From assembly GCF_900142875.1 (NCBI RefSeq), contig NZ_FRCK01000001.1, forward strand, positions 124,001-188,000: 64,000 nucleotides of DNA. The letters run 5' to 3'. Of the stretch, positions 12,379 to 21,647 are shown piece by piece. The notes beneath the pieces were generated by a model, which was not told the DNA's origin, made no database searches, and was given only the letters and a program-made list of their open reading frames with translations. Position numbers and translations under genes: made by a program. The stretch is from Paracoccus solventivorans. GTDB taxonomy: Bacteria > Pseudomonadota > Alphaproteobacteria > Rhodobacterales > Rhodobacteraceae. Numbering within the stretch: the first letter of the stretch is position 1; each line of letters begins with the position of its first letter.

Positions 12379-12819
12379 TCAGCTGTTCGGCGCCTGATAG
12401 GAATGCTGCTCCAGCGAATCGACCAGTTCGCGGGGCATGTAATCCTCGTCATGCTTGGCCAGGATCTCCGAGGCGACGAACACCCCGTCGACCATCTGGC
12501 CGGTGCCGATCATCCCCGAGTTCTCGGCGAAAAGATCAGGCAGGACGCCGGTAAAGCTGACCTGCACCGTGTCGCCGCCATCGGTGACCGCAAAGCTGAC
12601 GGTGGTGCCTTCGCCTCGCAGCAGCGAGCCTTCCTCGACCATGCCACCCAGCCGGAACACCTCGCCCGCGGCCGGAGGATTCTCGGCCAGCTGGCTGGGC
12701 GAGCGATAGAGGTTGATCCCGTCGCGGAAGCCGTAGCCGATCAGCACGGTGGCGATCAGCAGCGCCACCGCGGTCGCGATCAGGACCTGGACCCGGCGCT
12801 TCTTCTTGAGGGATTTCAT
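12379..12819 (-). CDS. ccmE: Cytochrome c maturation heme chaperone CcmE
   Basis: A periplasmic heme carrier anchored by one N-terminal helix (about residues 10-30), passing heme from CcmC to CcmF. It has 146 residues with an OB-fold body. The covalent heme-binding motif AKHDEDYMP gives His123 and Tyr127 (HxxxY). FRLGGMVEEGSL and GVLPDLFAE are family blocks. It follows murI by 18 bp, so the two probably share a transcript. ccmF and ccmH lie beyond the GTA lysis pair. Confidence 0.96.
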   Translation of the reverse strand: MKSLKKKRRVQVLIATAVALLIATVLIGYGFRDGINLYRSPSQLAENPPAAGEVFRLGGMVEEGSLLRGEGTTVSFAVTDGGDTVQVSFTGVLPDLFAENSGMIGTGQMVDGVFVASEILAKHDEDYMPRELVDSLEQHSYQAPNS

Positions 12820-12837
12820 GGTATTTCCCCTGTCTAT

Positions 12838-13650
12838 TCAGGCAGATTCGAATTGGATGGACTGGCGCAGAAACTGCGTCGCCTTGGCGGTGACCCGGGC
12901 GGGATCGCCGGTGGTCAGAAAGCGCGAGCTGGTGCCGGGGCCGATGAACTCGGGGCGGCGGTGCAGATAATCCTCGAGGCTCTCGGCCACCAGATCGGCC
13001 TGCGAGAACACCCGCACCCCCTCGCCCAGCGCCTCGCGGAAGGTCTGCTCCATCAGCGGGTAATGGGTGCAGCCGAGGATCGCGGCCTCGGGGTGCGGCA
13101 TCCGGCGCTTGAGGGCCTCGACATGGGAACGCACCAGCGCCTCGGCCAGCATCTCGTCGCCGTCCTCGATCGCGTCGACGACGCCGCCGCAGGGCTGCGC
13201 CTCGACATCGACGCCGATGGCGCGGAACGCCAGTTCGCGCTGAAAGGCGCGGCTGGCGACGGTGGCGGGGGTGGCGAACAGCGCCACATGCCGGACCGCG
13301 ACCTCGCGCGGGGGCGAGTTGTCGCCCCATTGCCGTTCGGTCATCGCCTCGATCAGCGGCACGAACACCCCCAGCACCCGCTTGCCCGGCGGCAGCCAGT
13401 TTTCCTGCATCCGGCGCAGAGCGGCGGCGCTGGCGGTGTTGCAGGCCAGGATCACCAGGTCGCAGCCCTCGTCCCACAGCCGCTCGACCGCGCGGCAGGT
13501 CAGCTCATAGATATTGTCCGCAGTGCGCACCCCATAGGGGGCATGGGCGTTGTCGCCCAGATAGACCAGCGGCAGATCCGGCATGCGGCGGGCAATGGCC
13601 TGATGGACGGTCAGCCCGCCCAGCCCCGAATCGAAAACGCCGACAGCCAT
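12838..13650 (-). CDS. murI: Glutamate racemase
   Basis: Makes D-glutamate for peptidoglycan; cytosolic and cofactor-independent. The 270 residues carry [10 protein letters not shown] at the N-terminus and the two catalytic cysteines in ILACNTAS (Cys70) and LGCTHYPL (Cys194). The length is typical. It is first in a murI-ccmE unit on the minus strand, and repeat copies lie in the 258-bp gap upstream. Confidence 0.96.
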   Translation of the reverse strand: MAVGVFDSGLGGLTVHQAIARRMPDLPLVYLGDNAHAPYGVRTADNIYELTCRAVERLWDEGCDLVILACNTASAAALRRMQENWLPPGKRVLGVFVPLIEAMTERQWGDNSPPREVAVRHVALFATPATVASRAFQRELAFRAIGVDVEAQPCGGVVDAIEDGDEMLAEALVRSHVEALKRRMPHPEAAILGCTHYPLMEQTFREALGEGVRVFSQADLVAESLEDYLHRRPEFIGPGTSSRFLTTGDPARVTAKATQFLRQSIQFESA

Positions 13651-13733
13651 CCACCCCTCCGTGTTGCTGCGACCACATCTAAGGCGAGCGGCGCGCGGAA
13701 TCCATGACCTTGGTCATGTTGTCGCGGCCGGAC

Positions 13734-13843
13734 CGGGGCGCTGCCCCGGGCCGCTACCGCGGCCTTCCTCGCTGAAAACGGTCCACCGGACCGTTTCCCG
13801 GGCGCTCGGAAGCCCCGGGATATTTACGGACAGAAGAAGCACG
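13734..13843 (-). repeat. Long-form dispersed repeat
   Basis: Read on the minus strand: leader CTTCTTCTGTCCGT, AAATATCCCGGGG, CTTCCGAGCGCCCGGG, then the perfect hairpin AAACGGTCC-GGT-GGACCGTTT, TTCAGCGAGGAAGG, a GGCCGC/GCGGCC stem and the terminal CGGGGC-AGC-GCCCCG. It is almost identical to the copy at 25121. Between it and the indolepyruvate oxidoreductase gene, 13856-13900 has a further partial copy in the opposite orientation (CCTGCTTGCCCGAATATCCC). Confidence 0.8.
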
Positions 13844-13908
13844 CCCTGCTACGAAGCCGCTGCCTGCTTGCCCGAATATCCCCGCCGGAGGCAGGCCCGG
13901 GCTTCCCC

Positions 13909-16900
13909 CTATTCCGCCGCGATGCGCAGTTCCGGCTGCCGGGGCCAGCCGCCGGCGCGGAAGGCGGCCAGCAGCTCCTCGCGCCGGGCGGCAGCTTTCT
14001 CGGCGGCCTCGTGCTTGATGAAGCCGTAGCCGCGGATGTCCTGCGGCAGGGCGGCAAGCTCGCGGGCGATCTCGAGCGTCTCGGGCGTCACCCTGGGCAG
14101 CACCTCTTCCATGTCGCGTTCGTATTGCCGGGCCAGGGCGCGCTCGAACCGGCGCTCGCCCTGCCAGCCGAACAAATCCAGCGGCGTGCCGCGCAGGCCC
14201 CGCAGCGCCGACAGCGCCCGGAATACCGGCAGGATCCACGGGCCGAAGTCGCGCTTGCGCGGGCGGCCCTCGGGGGTCTTGCCGCCCAGGAAGGGCGGGG
14301 CGAGGTGGAAGGTCAGGTCCAGATCGCCCTCGAAGCTGCGGGCGACGCCCTCGGCGGTGGTCAAATGCAGGCGGGCGACCTCGTATTCGTCCTTGATCGC
14401 CAGCAGCCGATACCAGCTTTCCGCCACGGTCTCGCGCAGTTCCGGGGGCGCCATCTCGACCAGCCGCAGGAAGCGGCGCTTGAGCCGCGGGCCCTGATAG
14501 CCGACCAGTCGGTCTGCCCGATAGGCCACCGGGTCATGCGCCTGCGCCACCTCGGGCACGGGTGCGGCCTGCTGCGGGAACAGCACCGCCCAGCGGCCGA
14601 TCTGGAAGGCGCGCTGGTTTTCCTCGGCCTTGGCACCGTTCAGCTCGATCGCGCGCAGGATCGCCGCTTCGGTCAGCGGGATCAGCCCCTGCTGCCAGGC
14701 AGCGCCGGTGATCAGCATGTTGGAATAGATCGAATCGCCCAGGTAACGCTCGGCCAGCTTGGAGGCGTCGAGGAACCCGACCCGCTCGCCCAGCCGCGCC
14801 TGCAGCGACAGTTTCAGCCGGTCGCCGGGGACGTGGAAGTCGCGGTTGCGGGTGAATTCACCGGTGATGATCTCGTGGTCGTTGACCACCGCGCCGGTGC
14901 GGCCATGGGTCATCAGCCCCACGGTCCTGGCCCCCGCGGTCACCACCAGATCGCCGCCGATCACCGCGTCGGCCTCGCCCACCGCGACGCGGATGGCGCT
15001 GATGTCTTCGGGGGCGTTGGCCAGCCGCAGGTGGATATGGACCGCGCCGCCCTTCTGCGCGAGGCCGGCCATCTCCATCATGCCGGCGCCCTTGCCGTCC
15101 AGCTGCGCGGCCTGCGCCAGCACCGCGCCGATGGTCACCACGCCGGTGCCGCCGACGCCGGTGATCACGATGTTGTGGGTGCCGTCGATGGCGGGCAGCA
15201 CCGGCGCGGGCAGGTCCGGCAGCTCCAGCGCCTGCGCAGCCGGGCGGCGCAGCTTGCCGCCCCGGACGCTGACGAAGCTGGGGCAGAAGCCGTTGACGCA
15301 GGAATAATCCTTGTTGCAGCTGGACTGGTCGATGGCGCGTTTGCGGCCCAGTTTCGTGTCGAAGGGCACGACCGAGACGCAGTTCGACTGCACCGAGCAA
15401 TCGCCGCAGCCCTCGCAGACCTCGGGGTTGATCCAGATGCGGCGGTCGGGGTCGGGGAAGGCGCCGCGCTTGCGGCGGCGGCGCTTTTCGGCGGCGCAGG
15501 TCTGGACATAGACGATGGCGGTCACGCCCGGCACCTGCGCCAGTTCCCGCTGCACGCCCATCAGGCTTTCACGCTTCTCGATCCGCAGCCCCTTCGGAAA
15601 CGCCTTGGGGTCAACGTCCTCTTTTTCGTCGTGGACCAGCACCACCGGCACATCCAGCGCCTGCAAATCGCGCACGATCTGGGGCGCGGTCAGCCCGCCC
15701 TCGTTCGGCTGGCCGCCGGTCATCGCCACCGCGTCGTTGAACAGGATCTTGTAGGTGATGTTGGTGCCCGCCGCCTTGGCCGCGCGGATCGCCAGCGAGC
15801 CAGAGTGGTTGTAGGTGCCGTCGCCGAGGTTCTGGAACACATGCGGGCGCTTGGAGAACGGGGCCTCGCCGATCCAGTTCGCGCCCTCGCCGCCCATCTG
15901 GGTGAAGCCGGAGGTCTCGCGGTCCATCCACTGCACCATGTAGTGGCAGCCGATCCCGGCATAGGCGCGGCTGCCGTCCGGCACCTTGGTCGAGGTGTTA
16001 TGCGGGCAGCCCGAGCAGAACCACGGCGTGCGCACCGCGATTTCCGGGGCGTTGTCGTTGCGCCTCGTGTCGGCCAGCCGGGACAGCGCCGCGTCCAGCC
16101 GGTCGGTGCGCCGGCCTTCCTCGATCAGGATGCCGCCCAGCCGTTCGGCGACCAGCACCGGGTCCAGCGCATAGCGGGTCGGGAACAGCTCCAGCCGGCG
16201 GCCGTGTTCCCAGGTGTCGCCCTTGTGCCAGCCATAGACGCGGCGGCCGCGGCGGTCATCGAAGATCGCCTCTTTGACCTGCACCTCGATCAGCTTGCGC
16301 TTTTCCTCGACCACGATGATCAGTTCCAGCCCCTCGGCCCATTCGTGGAAGCTGACCATGTCCAGCGGCCAGGTCTGGCCGATCTTGTAGGTGGTGATGC
16401 CCAGCCGCTCGGCCTCGGCCGCGTCGATGCCCAGCAGCCCCAGCGCGTGCACCACGTCCAGCCAGTTCTTGCCGGCGGCGGCGATGCCGATCTTGGCGCC
16501 GGGCTTGCCCCAGACGCGGCGGTCGATACGGTTGGCGCGGGCAAAGGCCTCGGCCGCGAAGCGCTTGTAATCGATCATCCGCGCTTCCTGCGCGACCGGA
16601 TTGTCGCCCAGGCGGATGTTCAGCCCGCCCTCGGGCATGGCGAAATCCAGCGGCACGGCAAAGCTCATGCGGAAGGGGTCGCCGTCGACGACACTGGTCG
16701 CCTCGACCGTGTCCTTCATGGTCTTGAGCCCGGTCCAGACACCGGCGAAACGCGACAGCGCCCAGCCGTAGAGCCCATAGTCGAGGATTTCCTGCACCCC
16801 CGCCGGCGACAGCACCGGAATATAGGCATCGACCATCGCCCAGTCGGATTGATGCAGCACCGTCGAGGATTCGCCGGTGTGGTCGTCGCCCATCGCCATG

Positions 16901-17322
16901 ACCACGCCGCCATGTTGCGACGAGCCCGCCATGTTGGCGTGGCGCATCACGTCGCCCGAGCGGTCCACCCCCGGCCCCTTGCCATACCACAGCGCGAACA
17001 CGCCGTCGTATTTTCCCTCGCCCCGCAGCTCGGCCTGCTGGCTGCCCCAGATGGCGGTGGCGGCCAGGTCCTCGTTCAGGCCGGGCTGAAAGCGGATATT
17101 GGCGGGGGCGAGCAGCTTTTCCGCCTTCATCATCTGCAGGTCGACCGCGCCCAGCGGGCTGCCGCGATAACCCGTCACCAGCCCTCCCGTGTTCAGCCCG
17201 GCCTCTCGGTCGCGGGCGGCCTGCATCAGCATCAGCCGCACCAGCGCCTGCGTGCCGTTCAGCAGCACATGGCGTTTGGTGATGTCGAAACGATCGGCAA
17301 GGGAAATATCCTGTATGCTCAT
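13909..17322 (-). CDS. Indolepyruvate ferredoxin oxidoreductase, fused subunits
   Basis: A 1,137-residue single-chain 2-oxoacid:ferredoxin oxidoreductase that oxidatively decarboxylates aryl (indole-type) pyruvates to acyl-CoA using TPP and iron-sulfur clusters. Order: an IorA-like N-terminal pyrimidine-binding region (about 1-400, TGYRGSPLGAVD), a TPP domain from about 430 (FCSGCPHNTST, GGEGANWIG, NLGDGTYNHSG), a Cys-rich cluster region near 636 (EVCEGCGDC), a gamma/IorB-like domain from about 724 (GVGGTGVVTIGAVL) and a C-terminal DUF6537-type region. Fusion of alpha and beta subunits is usual in proteobacteria. It probably serves aromatic amino acid catabolism. A LysR regulator is divergent from it across a 144-bp gap. 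Confidence 0.92.
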   Translation of the reverse strand: MSIQDISLADRFDITKRHVLLNGTQALVRLMLMQAARDREAGLNTGGLVTGYRGSPLGAVDLQMMKAEKLLAPANIRFQPGLNEDLAATAIWGSQQAELRGEGKYDGVFALWYGKGPGVDRSGDVMRHANMAGSSQHGGVVMAMGDDHTGESSTVLHQSDWAMVDAYIPVLSPAGVQEILDYGLYGWALSRFAGVWTGLKTMKDTVEATSVVDGDPFRMSFAVPLDFAMPEGGLNIRLGDNPVAQEARMIDYKRFAAEAFARANRIDRRVWGKPGAKIGIAAAGKNWLDVVHALGLLGIDAAEAERLGITTYKIGQTWPLDMVSFHEWAEGLELIIVVEEKRKLIEVQVKEAIFDDRRGRRVYGWHKGDTWEHGRRLELFPTRYALDPVLVAERLGGILIEEGRRTDRLDAALSRLADTRRNDNAPEIAVRTPWFCSGCPHNTSTKVPDGSRAYAGIGCHYMVQWMDRETSGFTQMGGEGANWIGEAPFSKRPHVFQNLGDGTYNHSGSLAIRAAKAAGTNITYKILFNDAVAMTGGQPNEGGLTAPQIVRDLQALDVPVVLVHDEKEDVDPKAFPKGLRIEKRESLMGVQRELAQVPGVTAIVYVQTCAAEKRRRRKRGAFPDPDRRIWINPEVCEGCGDCSVQSNCVSVVPFDTKLGRKRAIDQSSCNKDYSCVNGFCPSFVSVRGGKLRRPAAQALELPDLPAPVLPAIDGTHNIVITGVGGTGVVTIGAVLAQAAQLDGKGAGMMEMAGLAQKGGAVHIHLRLANAPEDISAIRVAVGEADAVIGGDLVVTAGARTVGLMTHGRTGAVVNDHEIITGEFTRNRDFHVPGDRLKLSLQARLGERVGFLDASKLAERYLGDSIYSNMLITGAAWQQGLIPLTEAAILRAIELNGAKAEENQRAFQIGRWAVLFPQQAAPVPEVAQAHDPVAYRADRLVGYQGPRLKRRFLRLVEMAPPELRETVAESWYRLLAIKDEYEVARLHLTTAEGVARSFEGDLDLTFHLAPPFLGGKTPEGRPRKRDFGPWILPVFRALSALRGLRGTPLDLFGWQGERRFERALARQYERDMEEVLPRVTPETLEIARELAALPQDIRGYGFIKHEAAEKAAARREELLAAFRAGGWPRQPELRIAAE

Positions 17323-17466
17323 CTTGCTTCCTCCCCGGGGGCGTCGATGACCCGGCCTCAGTATAGGTCAGGAACGCTGACCGATAAAGCCCTTTGTGAA
17401 ATTCCGGTCGGCCCCTATGTATTGCACTTATTGCATGGCAGGTCTTACCCAGCAGGGATGGTAGGA

Positions 17467-18366
17467 ATGGTGGATTGGGACAAGTTGCGCATCTTTCATG
17501 CGGTCGCCGACGCGGGCAGCCTGACCCATGCCGGCGACGTGCTGCACCTGTCGCAATCGGCAGTCAGCCGGCAGGTCCGCGCGCTTGAGGAAATGCTGGG
17601 CTCGACCCTGTTTCACCGCCACGCGCGCGGGCTGATTCTGACCGAGCAGGGCGAGATGCTGTTCGACGCCACCAAGGCGATGAGCCGCAAGCTGGACACC
17701 ACCACCGCCCGCATCCGCGACAGCGAAGAACATGTCGCAGGCGAGCTGAAGATCACCACCACCACCGGTTTCGGCACGCTGTGGCTGGTGCCGCGGCTGG
17801 GCAAGCTTTACGAACGCTACCCCGATCTCAAGATCGACCTGATGCTGGAAGAGCGCGTGCTGGACTTGCTGATGCGCGAGGCCGACGTCGCCATCCGCAT
17901 GAAGGAACCCAGCCAGGCCGACCTGATCCGGCGGCGGCTGCTGAACATCCGGATGCGGCTTTACGTGTCGCCGGAATACGCCGCTCAGCGCGGGGTGCCG
18001 CAGACGCTGGAAGAGCTGTCGTCGCACCGGCTGATCTGCCAGAACCCGACCACGCCGCAGGTTTCGGCCGGGGCGGTGCTGTCGCAGTCGCTGCTGTCGC
18101 GCCACGTCAGCGCCACCCTGCTGGTCAACAGCTATTTCGGCGTCCTGCGGGGGGTGCTGAGCCATGTCGGCGTCGGCATCCTGCCCGACTACATGGAGTC
18201 CGAGGCCCCGCATCTGATCCGCGCCCTGCCGGATGTGGAATCCGCCGAGGTGCCGGTTTTCCTCGCCTTTCCCGAGGAATTGCGCTCTTCGCGCCGCGTC
18301 GCAGCATTCCGCGATTTCGTGGTAGAGGAGATTCAATCCCTGCGCCGCAACCCTGCCGAAAGCTGA
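17467..18366 (+). CDS. LysR-family transcriptional regulator
   Basis: A 299-residue regulator. The N-terminal winged helix-turn-helix reads LRIFHAVADAGSLTHAGD, then LSQSAVSRQVRALEE; a two-lobed effector-binding domain follows (about 90-299). The DNA-binding part has the standard LysR pattern. I chose the ATG at 17467 because AGGGA sits 8 nt upstream; the in-frame ATG at 17458 has no room for a ribosome site, and GTG at 17470 is another option. It is divergent from the indolepyruvate oxidoreductase gene and could regulate it, although very similar orphan LysR proteins in Rhodobacterales make a wider role possible. The effector is unknown. Confidence 0.92.
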   Translation: MVDWDKLRIFHAVADAGSLTHAGDVLHLSQSAVSRQVRALEEMLGSTLFHRHARGLILTEQGEMLFDATKAMSRKLDTTTARIRDSEEHVAGELKITTTTGFGTLWLVPRLGKLYERYPDLKIDLMLEERVLDLLMREADVAIRMKEPSQADLIRRRLLNIRMRLYVSPEYAAQRGVPQTLEELSSHRLICQNPTTPQVSAGAVLSQSLLSRHVSATLLVNSYFGVLRGVLSHVGVGILPDYMESEAPHLIRALPDVESAEVPVFLAFPEELRSSRRVAAFRDFVVEEIQSLRRNPAES

Positions 18367-18436
18367 TCCCCCGGCGGGAAACCGCTGGCATGCACGCCCT
18401 GCATGGCGGTCATGCTGCAATAATCGTCGGGAATCC

Positions 18437-18466
18437 TTGAAATCCCCGGCACGAGGCGCTTATGTG
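18437..18466 (+). promoter_or_regulatory. Promoter of the candidate sRNA
   Basis: A -35 element TTGAAA (18437-18442, within CTTGAAAT), an 18-bp spacer and TATGTG (18461-18466). The CTTGAAA -35 resembles heat-shock (RpoH-type) promoters of Rhodobacter. The predicted start at about 18471 coincides with the first base of a stable stem-loop. Confidence 0.5.
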
Positions 18467-18470
18467 GATA

Positions 18471-18549
18471 TTGAGGAAGCGCAATGTCTTGTCGTTTCTT
18501 CAACCTCCCTGTTGGACTTGGCCGGGCCATCGTGCCCGGCTCTTTTTTT
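18471..18549 (+). ncRNA. Candidate small RNA upstream of purL
   Basis: A compact transcript of about 79 nt is predicted. It has a 5' stem-loop (18471-18480 with 18494-18503, ten pairs including two G-U), a single-stranded pyrimidine-rich linker CCTCCCTGTTGG that resembles an anti-Shine-Dalgarno seed, then an intrinsic terminator at 18521-18549. A promoter-like element is positioned to start exactly at the first stem. It lies alone between the LysR stop and purL and contains no convincing open frame. Rhodobacter encodes several sRNAs of this plan (for example StsR or CcsR types); which one, if any, is homologous cannot be settled here. Confidence 0.65.
18521..18549 (+). terminator. Intrinsic terminator of the sRNA
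   Basis: GCCGGGC (18521-18527), a 6-nt loop, GCCCGGC (18534-18540), then TCTTTTTTT (18541-18549). It is one of the best intrinsic terminators in the window and separates the upstream transcript from purL. Confidence 0.9.
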
Positions 18550-18651
18550 CGCGCCGACGCCGTACTTTCTGCGTTGCAGCGCCGACGGGCCATCTTCCCA
18601 AGCCGGGCGTCGCGGCCTATTAGGCGGCCAGGGCCGTGAAGGGGGTTGGAC

Positions 18652-20832
18652 ATGCAGAACGAACCGGCGATCACCGACGAGCTGATTGCCTCGCATGGGC
18701 TGAAACCCGACGAGTATCAGCGCATTCTGGACATCATCGGCCGCGAGCCGACATTCACCGAGCTGGGAATCTTCTCGGCGATGTGGAACGAGCATTGCTC
18801 CTACAAATCGTCCAAGAAATGGCTGCGCACCCTGCCGACCGACGGCCCGCAGGTGATCTGCGGCCCGGGCGAGAATGCGGGCGTGGTCGACATCGGCGAC
18901 GGTCAGGCGGTGGTGTTCAAGATGGAAAGCCACAACCACCCCAGCTACATCGAGCCGCATCAGGGCGCCGCCACCGGCGTCGGCGGCATCCTGCGCGACG
19001 TGTTCACCATGGGCGCGCGCCCCATCGCCGCGATGGACGCGCTGTCCTTTGGCCGCCCCGAACACCCGCGCACGCCCCATCTGGTCAAGGGCGTGGTCGA
19101 GGGGATCGGCGCCTATGGCAACGCCTTCGGCGTGCCGAACGTTGGCGGCGAGGTGCGTTTCCACCGCGCCTATGACGGCAACTGCCTGGTCAACGCCTTT
19201 GCCGCGGGGCTCGCGCAATCGGACCGCATCTTCTATTCCGCCGCCTCGGGCGTGGGGATGCCGGTGGTCTATCTGGGCGCCAAGACCGGCCGCGACGGCG
19301 TAGGCGGCGCCACCATGGCCAGCGCCGAGTTCGACGAATCGATCGAGGACAAGCGCCCCACCGTCCAGGCCGGCGACCCCTTCACCGAGAAATGCCTGCT
19401 GGAAGCCTGTCTGGAGCTGATGGCCACCGATGCGGTGATCTCGATCCAGGACATGGGCGCGGCGGGGCTGACCTGTTCGGCCGTGGAAATGGGCGACAAG
19501 GGCGGCCTGGGCATCAAGCTGATGCTGGACCACGTCCCCCAGCGCGAAACCGGCATGACCGCCTATGAGATGATGCTGTCCGAATCGCAGGAACGCATGC
19601 TCATGGTGCTGAAGCCGGAAAAAGAGGCACAGGCCCGCGAGATTTTCGAGAAATGGGACCTCGACTTCGCCATCGTGGGCGAGACCATCGCCGAGGACCG
19701 CTTCCTGATCCTGCACGGCAACGAGGTCATGGCCGACCTGCCGCTGTCGAAACTGTCGTCCTCGGCGCCCGAATACGACCGCCCCTGGGTGGAAACCGCG
19801 GCGCCCGAGCCGCTGCCGGCGCTGCCCGAGATCACCCCCATCGCGGCGCTGCGGGCACTGATCGGTTCGCCCAACCATGCGCACAAGGGCTGGGTCTGGG
19901 AACAATACGACACCCAGGTCGGCGCCGACACCATCCGCCGCCCCGGCATCGGCGCGGGCGTGGTCCGCGTCCACGGCACCGACAAGGCGCTGGCGTTCAC
20001 CAGCGACGTGACGCCGCGCTATGTCCGCGCGAACCCGATCGAGGGCGGCAAGCAGGCGGTGGCCGAGGCGTGGCGCAACCTGGTCGCCGCCGGCGCGCGG
20101 CCGCTGGCCGCGACCGACAACCTGAACTTCGGCAACCCCGAAAAGCCCGAGATCATGGGCCAGCTGGTCGGAGCGATCAAGGGGATCGGAGAGGCCTGCC
20201 GGGCGCTCGACTTCCCCATCGTGTCGGGCAACGTCAGCCTTTATAACGAGACCGACGGGCAGGCGATCCTGCCCACCCCCACCATCGGCGGCGTCGGGCT
20301 GGTCGCGCATCTAGACCAGCTGATCGGCGGGCTGCCCCATGCGGGCGACGTGGCGCTGGTGATCGGCGCGACCGCCGGCCACCTGGGCCAGTCGGCGCTG
20401 GCGGCCGAGGCCTGGGGGATCGAGGCGGGCGAGCCTCCGCCCGTCGATCTGGCGGCCGAGCGGCGCAACGGCGAGTTCCTGCTGGCGCACCGCAACCACA
20501 TCCGCGCCGCCAGCGACCTGTCGGACGGCGGGCTGGCGCTGGCTGCCTTTGAAATGGCCGAGGCCGCCGGGCTGGGGGTCGAGCTCGACCCCGCCGACAT
20601 CCCGACGCTGTTCGGCGAGGATCAGGCCCGCTATCTGGTCGCCGCCCCCGCGGCCGACGCCGAAAGCCTGATCGAGCTGGGCGCAAACGCCGGGGTGCCG
20701 GTCGCCCGCGTCGGCAGCTTCCACGGCACCCGCATCACCCTGGGCGGCGATTCGGCGCCGCTGGCCGAACTGTCGGCGCTGTATCGCTCGGCCTTTGCCC
20801 GCGCGATCACCGGCGCCGCCGCGCAGGACTAG
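18652..20832 (+). CDS. purL: Phosphoribosylformylglycinamidine synthase subunit II
   Basis: The ATP-dependent FGAM synthetase subunit of de novo purine synthesis; works with PurS and PurQ, which are not in this window. The 726 residues are the small bacterial PurL form. Blocks seen are [55 protein letters not shown] and later [16 protein letters not shown]. The ATG at 18652 has GAAGGGGG 6 nt upstream; an in-frame TTG at 18646 is less likely. A GC-rich hairpin (20839-20867) follows the stop. It is preceded by the candidate sRNA and its terminator, so it should have its own promoter within 18550-18640. Confidence 0.97.
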   Translation: MQNEPAITDELIASHGLKPDEYQRILDIIGREPTFTELGIFSAMWNEHCSYKSSKKWLRTLPTDGPQVICGPGENAGVVDIGDGQAVVFKMESHNHPSYIEPHQGAATGVGGILRDVFTMGARPIAAMDALSFGRPEHPRTPHLVKGVVEGIGAYGNAFGVPNVGGEVRFHRAYDGNCLVNAFAAGLAQSDRIFYSAASGVGMPVVYLGAKTGRDGVGGATMASAEFDESIEDKRPTVQAGDPFTEKCLLEACLELMATDAVISIQDMGAAGLTCSAVEMGDKGGLGIKLMLDHVPQRETGMTAYEMMLSESQERMLMVLKPEKEAQAREIFEKWDLDFAIVGETIAEDRFLILHGNEVMADLPLSKLSSSAPEYDRPWVETAAPEPLPALPEITPIAALRALIGSPNHAHKGWVWEQYDTQVGADTIRRPGIGAGVVRVHGTDKALAFTSDVTPRYVRANPIEGGKQAVAEAWRNLVAAGARPLAATDNLNFGNPEKPEIMGQLVGAIKGIGEACRALDFPIVSGNVSLYNETDGQAILPTPTIGGVGLVAHLDQLIGGLPHAGDVALVIGATAGHLGQSALAAEAWGIEAGEPPPVDLAAERRNGEFLLAHRNHIRAASDLSDGGLALAAFEMAEAAGLGVELDPADIPTLFGEDQARYLVAAPAADAESLIELGANAGVPVARVGSFHGTRITLGGDSAPLAELSALYRSAFARAITGAAAQD

Positions 20833-20838
20833 GACCAT

Positions 20839-20867
20839 GGCCGCGCACGCCCACGGGCGGCGCGGCC
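20839..20867 (+). terminator. Hairpin after purL
   Basis: GGCCGCGC (20839-20846), a 13-nt loop and GCGCGGCC (20860-20867), then CACCCTGCCCTTT. The stem is strong but the T-run is poor, so it may be Rho-assisted or merely a barrier. Confidence 0.4.
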
Positions 20868-20906
20868 ACCCTGCCCTTTCCCCACGAAATCAGTTAGCTT
20901 CGGGGG

Positions 20907-21647
20907 ATGAGCCAGGATCACCCGCCCCATCTCGGCCCGATGCAGTTGCTTGCCGGCTATGCGCAGGGCATCTTTCCGATGGCCCGCGCCGCCGACGATC
21001 CGCGGCTTTACTGGTTCAACCCGCCGTTCCGCGGCATCCTGCCGGTGGGCGGCGTGCATATGTCGCGCTCGCTGCGGCGCAGCCTGGCGCGGGGCGGCTG
21101 GACCGCCGACGCCCACCCCGATTTCGATCGCATCGTGCGGCATTGCGCCGACCGCCCCGAGACCTGGATCAACGCCCCGCTGCTGCAGCTTTACCACCGG
21201 CTGCATGACAGCGGCCACGCGCAGGCGCTGGCGGTGTATCAGGACGGCGCGCTGGCGGGCGGGATCTTCGGGGTGACGCTGGGCGGGGCGTTCTTTGGGG
21301 AAAGCATGTTTTCCACCCGCACCGACGGCTCGAAAATGGCGCTGGTGTGGCTGTCGGACCATCTGTCCCGCTGCGGCTTCACCCTGTTCGACACGCAGTA
21401 TCTGACCCCGCATCTGGCCAGCATGGGCGGGGTCGAGATCACGCGCGAGGATTATCGCGCCCGGCTGGCCCACGCCCTGCGCCAGCCCGCCGACTACCAC
21501 GCGCTGCCCTTGCGCAGCGCCGCCGAACTGGCGGCGCAAGGGGGCTACTCTGCCGCCTCAGCCCCGTCCTCATCCTCGACCGGGGCGGTCTCTCCGTCCG
21601 GGCCCATGCCCTCGCCGCCCTCGGGCTCGGCGGTGTCGGGCTCATAG
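20907..21647 (+). CDS. aat: Leucyl/phenylalanyl-tRNA-protein transferase
   Basis: Adds Leu or Phe from aminoacyl-tRNA to proteins with N-terminal Arg or Lys, marking them for ClpAP (bacterial N-end rule); cytosolic. Family blocks are LLAGYAQGIFPMA, LYWFNPPFRGILPV, SLRRSLARG, AVYQDGALAGGIFGV, FFGESMFST and DGSKMALVWL. Family members end near ALPLRSAAELAAQ. Here the frame runs on for about 30 Ser/Pro/Gly-rich residues, giving 246 in total and overlapping the 3' end of the convergent DUF2155 gene by 103 bp. The tail is probably nonfunctional. The second transferase of this pathway, bpt, is at 32355. Confidence 0.93.
   Translation: MSQDHPPHLGPMQLLAGYAQGIFPMARAADDPRLYWFNPPFRGILPVGGVHMSRSLRRSLARGGWTADAHPDFDRIVRHCADRPETWINAPLLQLYHRLHDSGHAQALAVYQDGALAGGIFGVTLGGAFFGESMFSTRTDGSKMALVWLSDHLSRCGFTLFDTQYLTPHLASMGGVEITREDYRARLAHALRQPADYHALPLRSAAELAAQGGYSAASAPSSSSTGAVSPSGPMPSPPSGSAVSGS

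Noticed and set aside
14011..18366. A 1,451-codon open plus-strand frame running into the LysR gene
   Set aside because: The first 1,150 codons are antisense to the indolepyruvate oxidoreductase gene and show no domain; the real gene is the LysR part from 17467.
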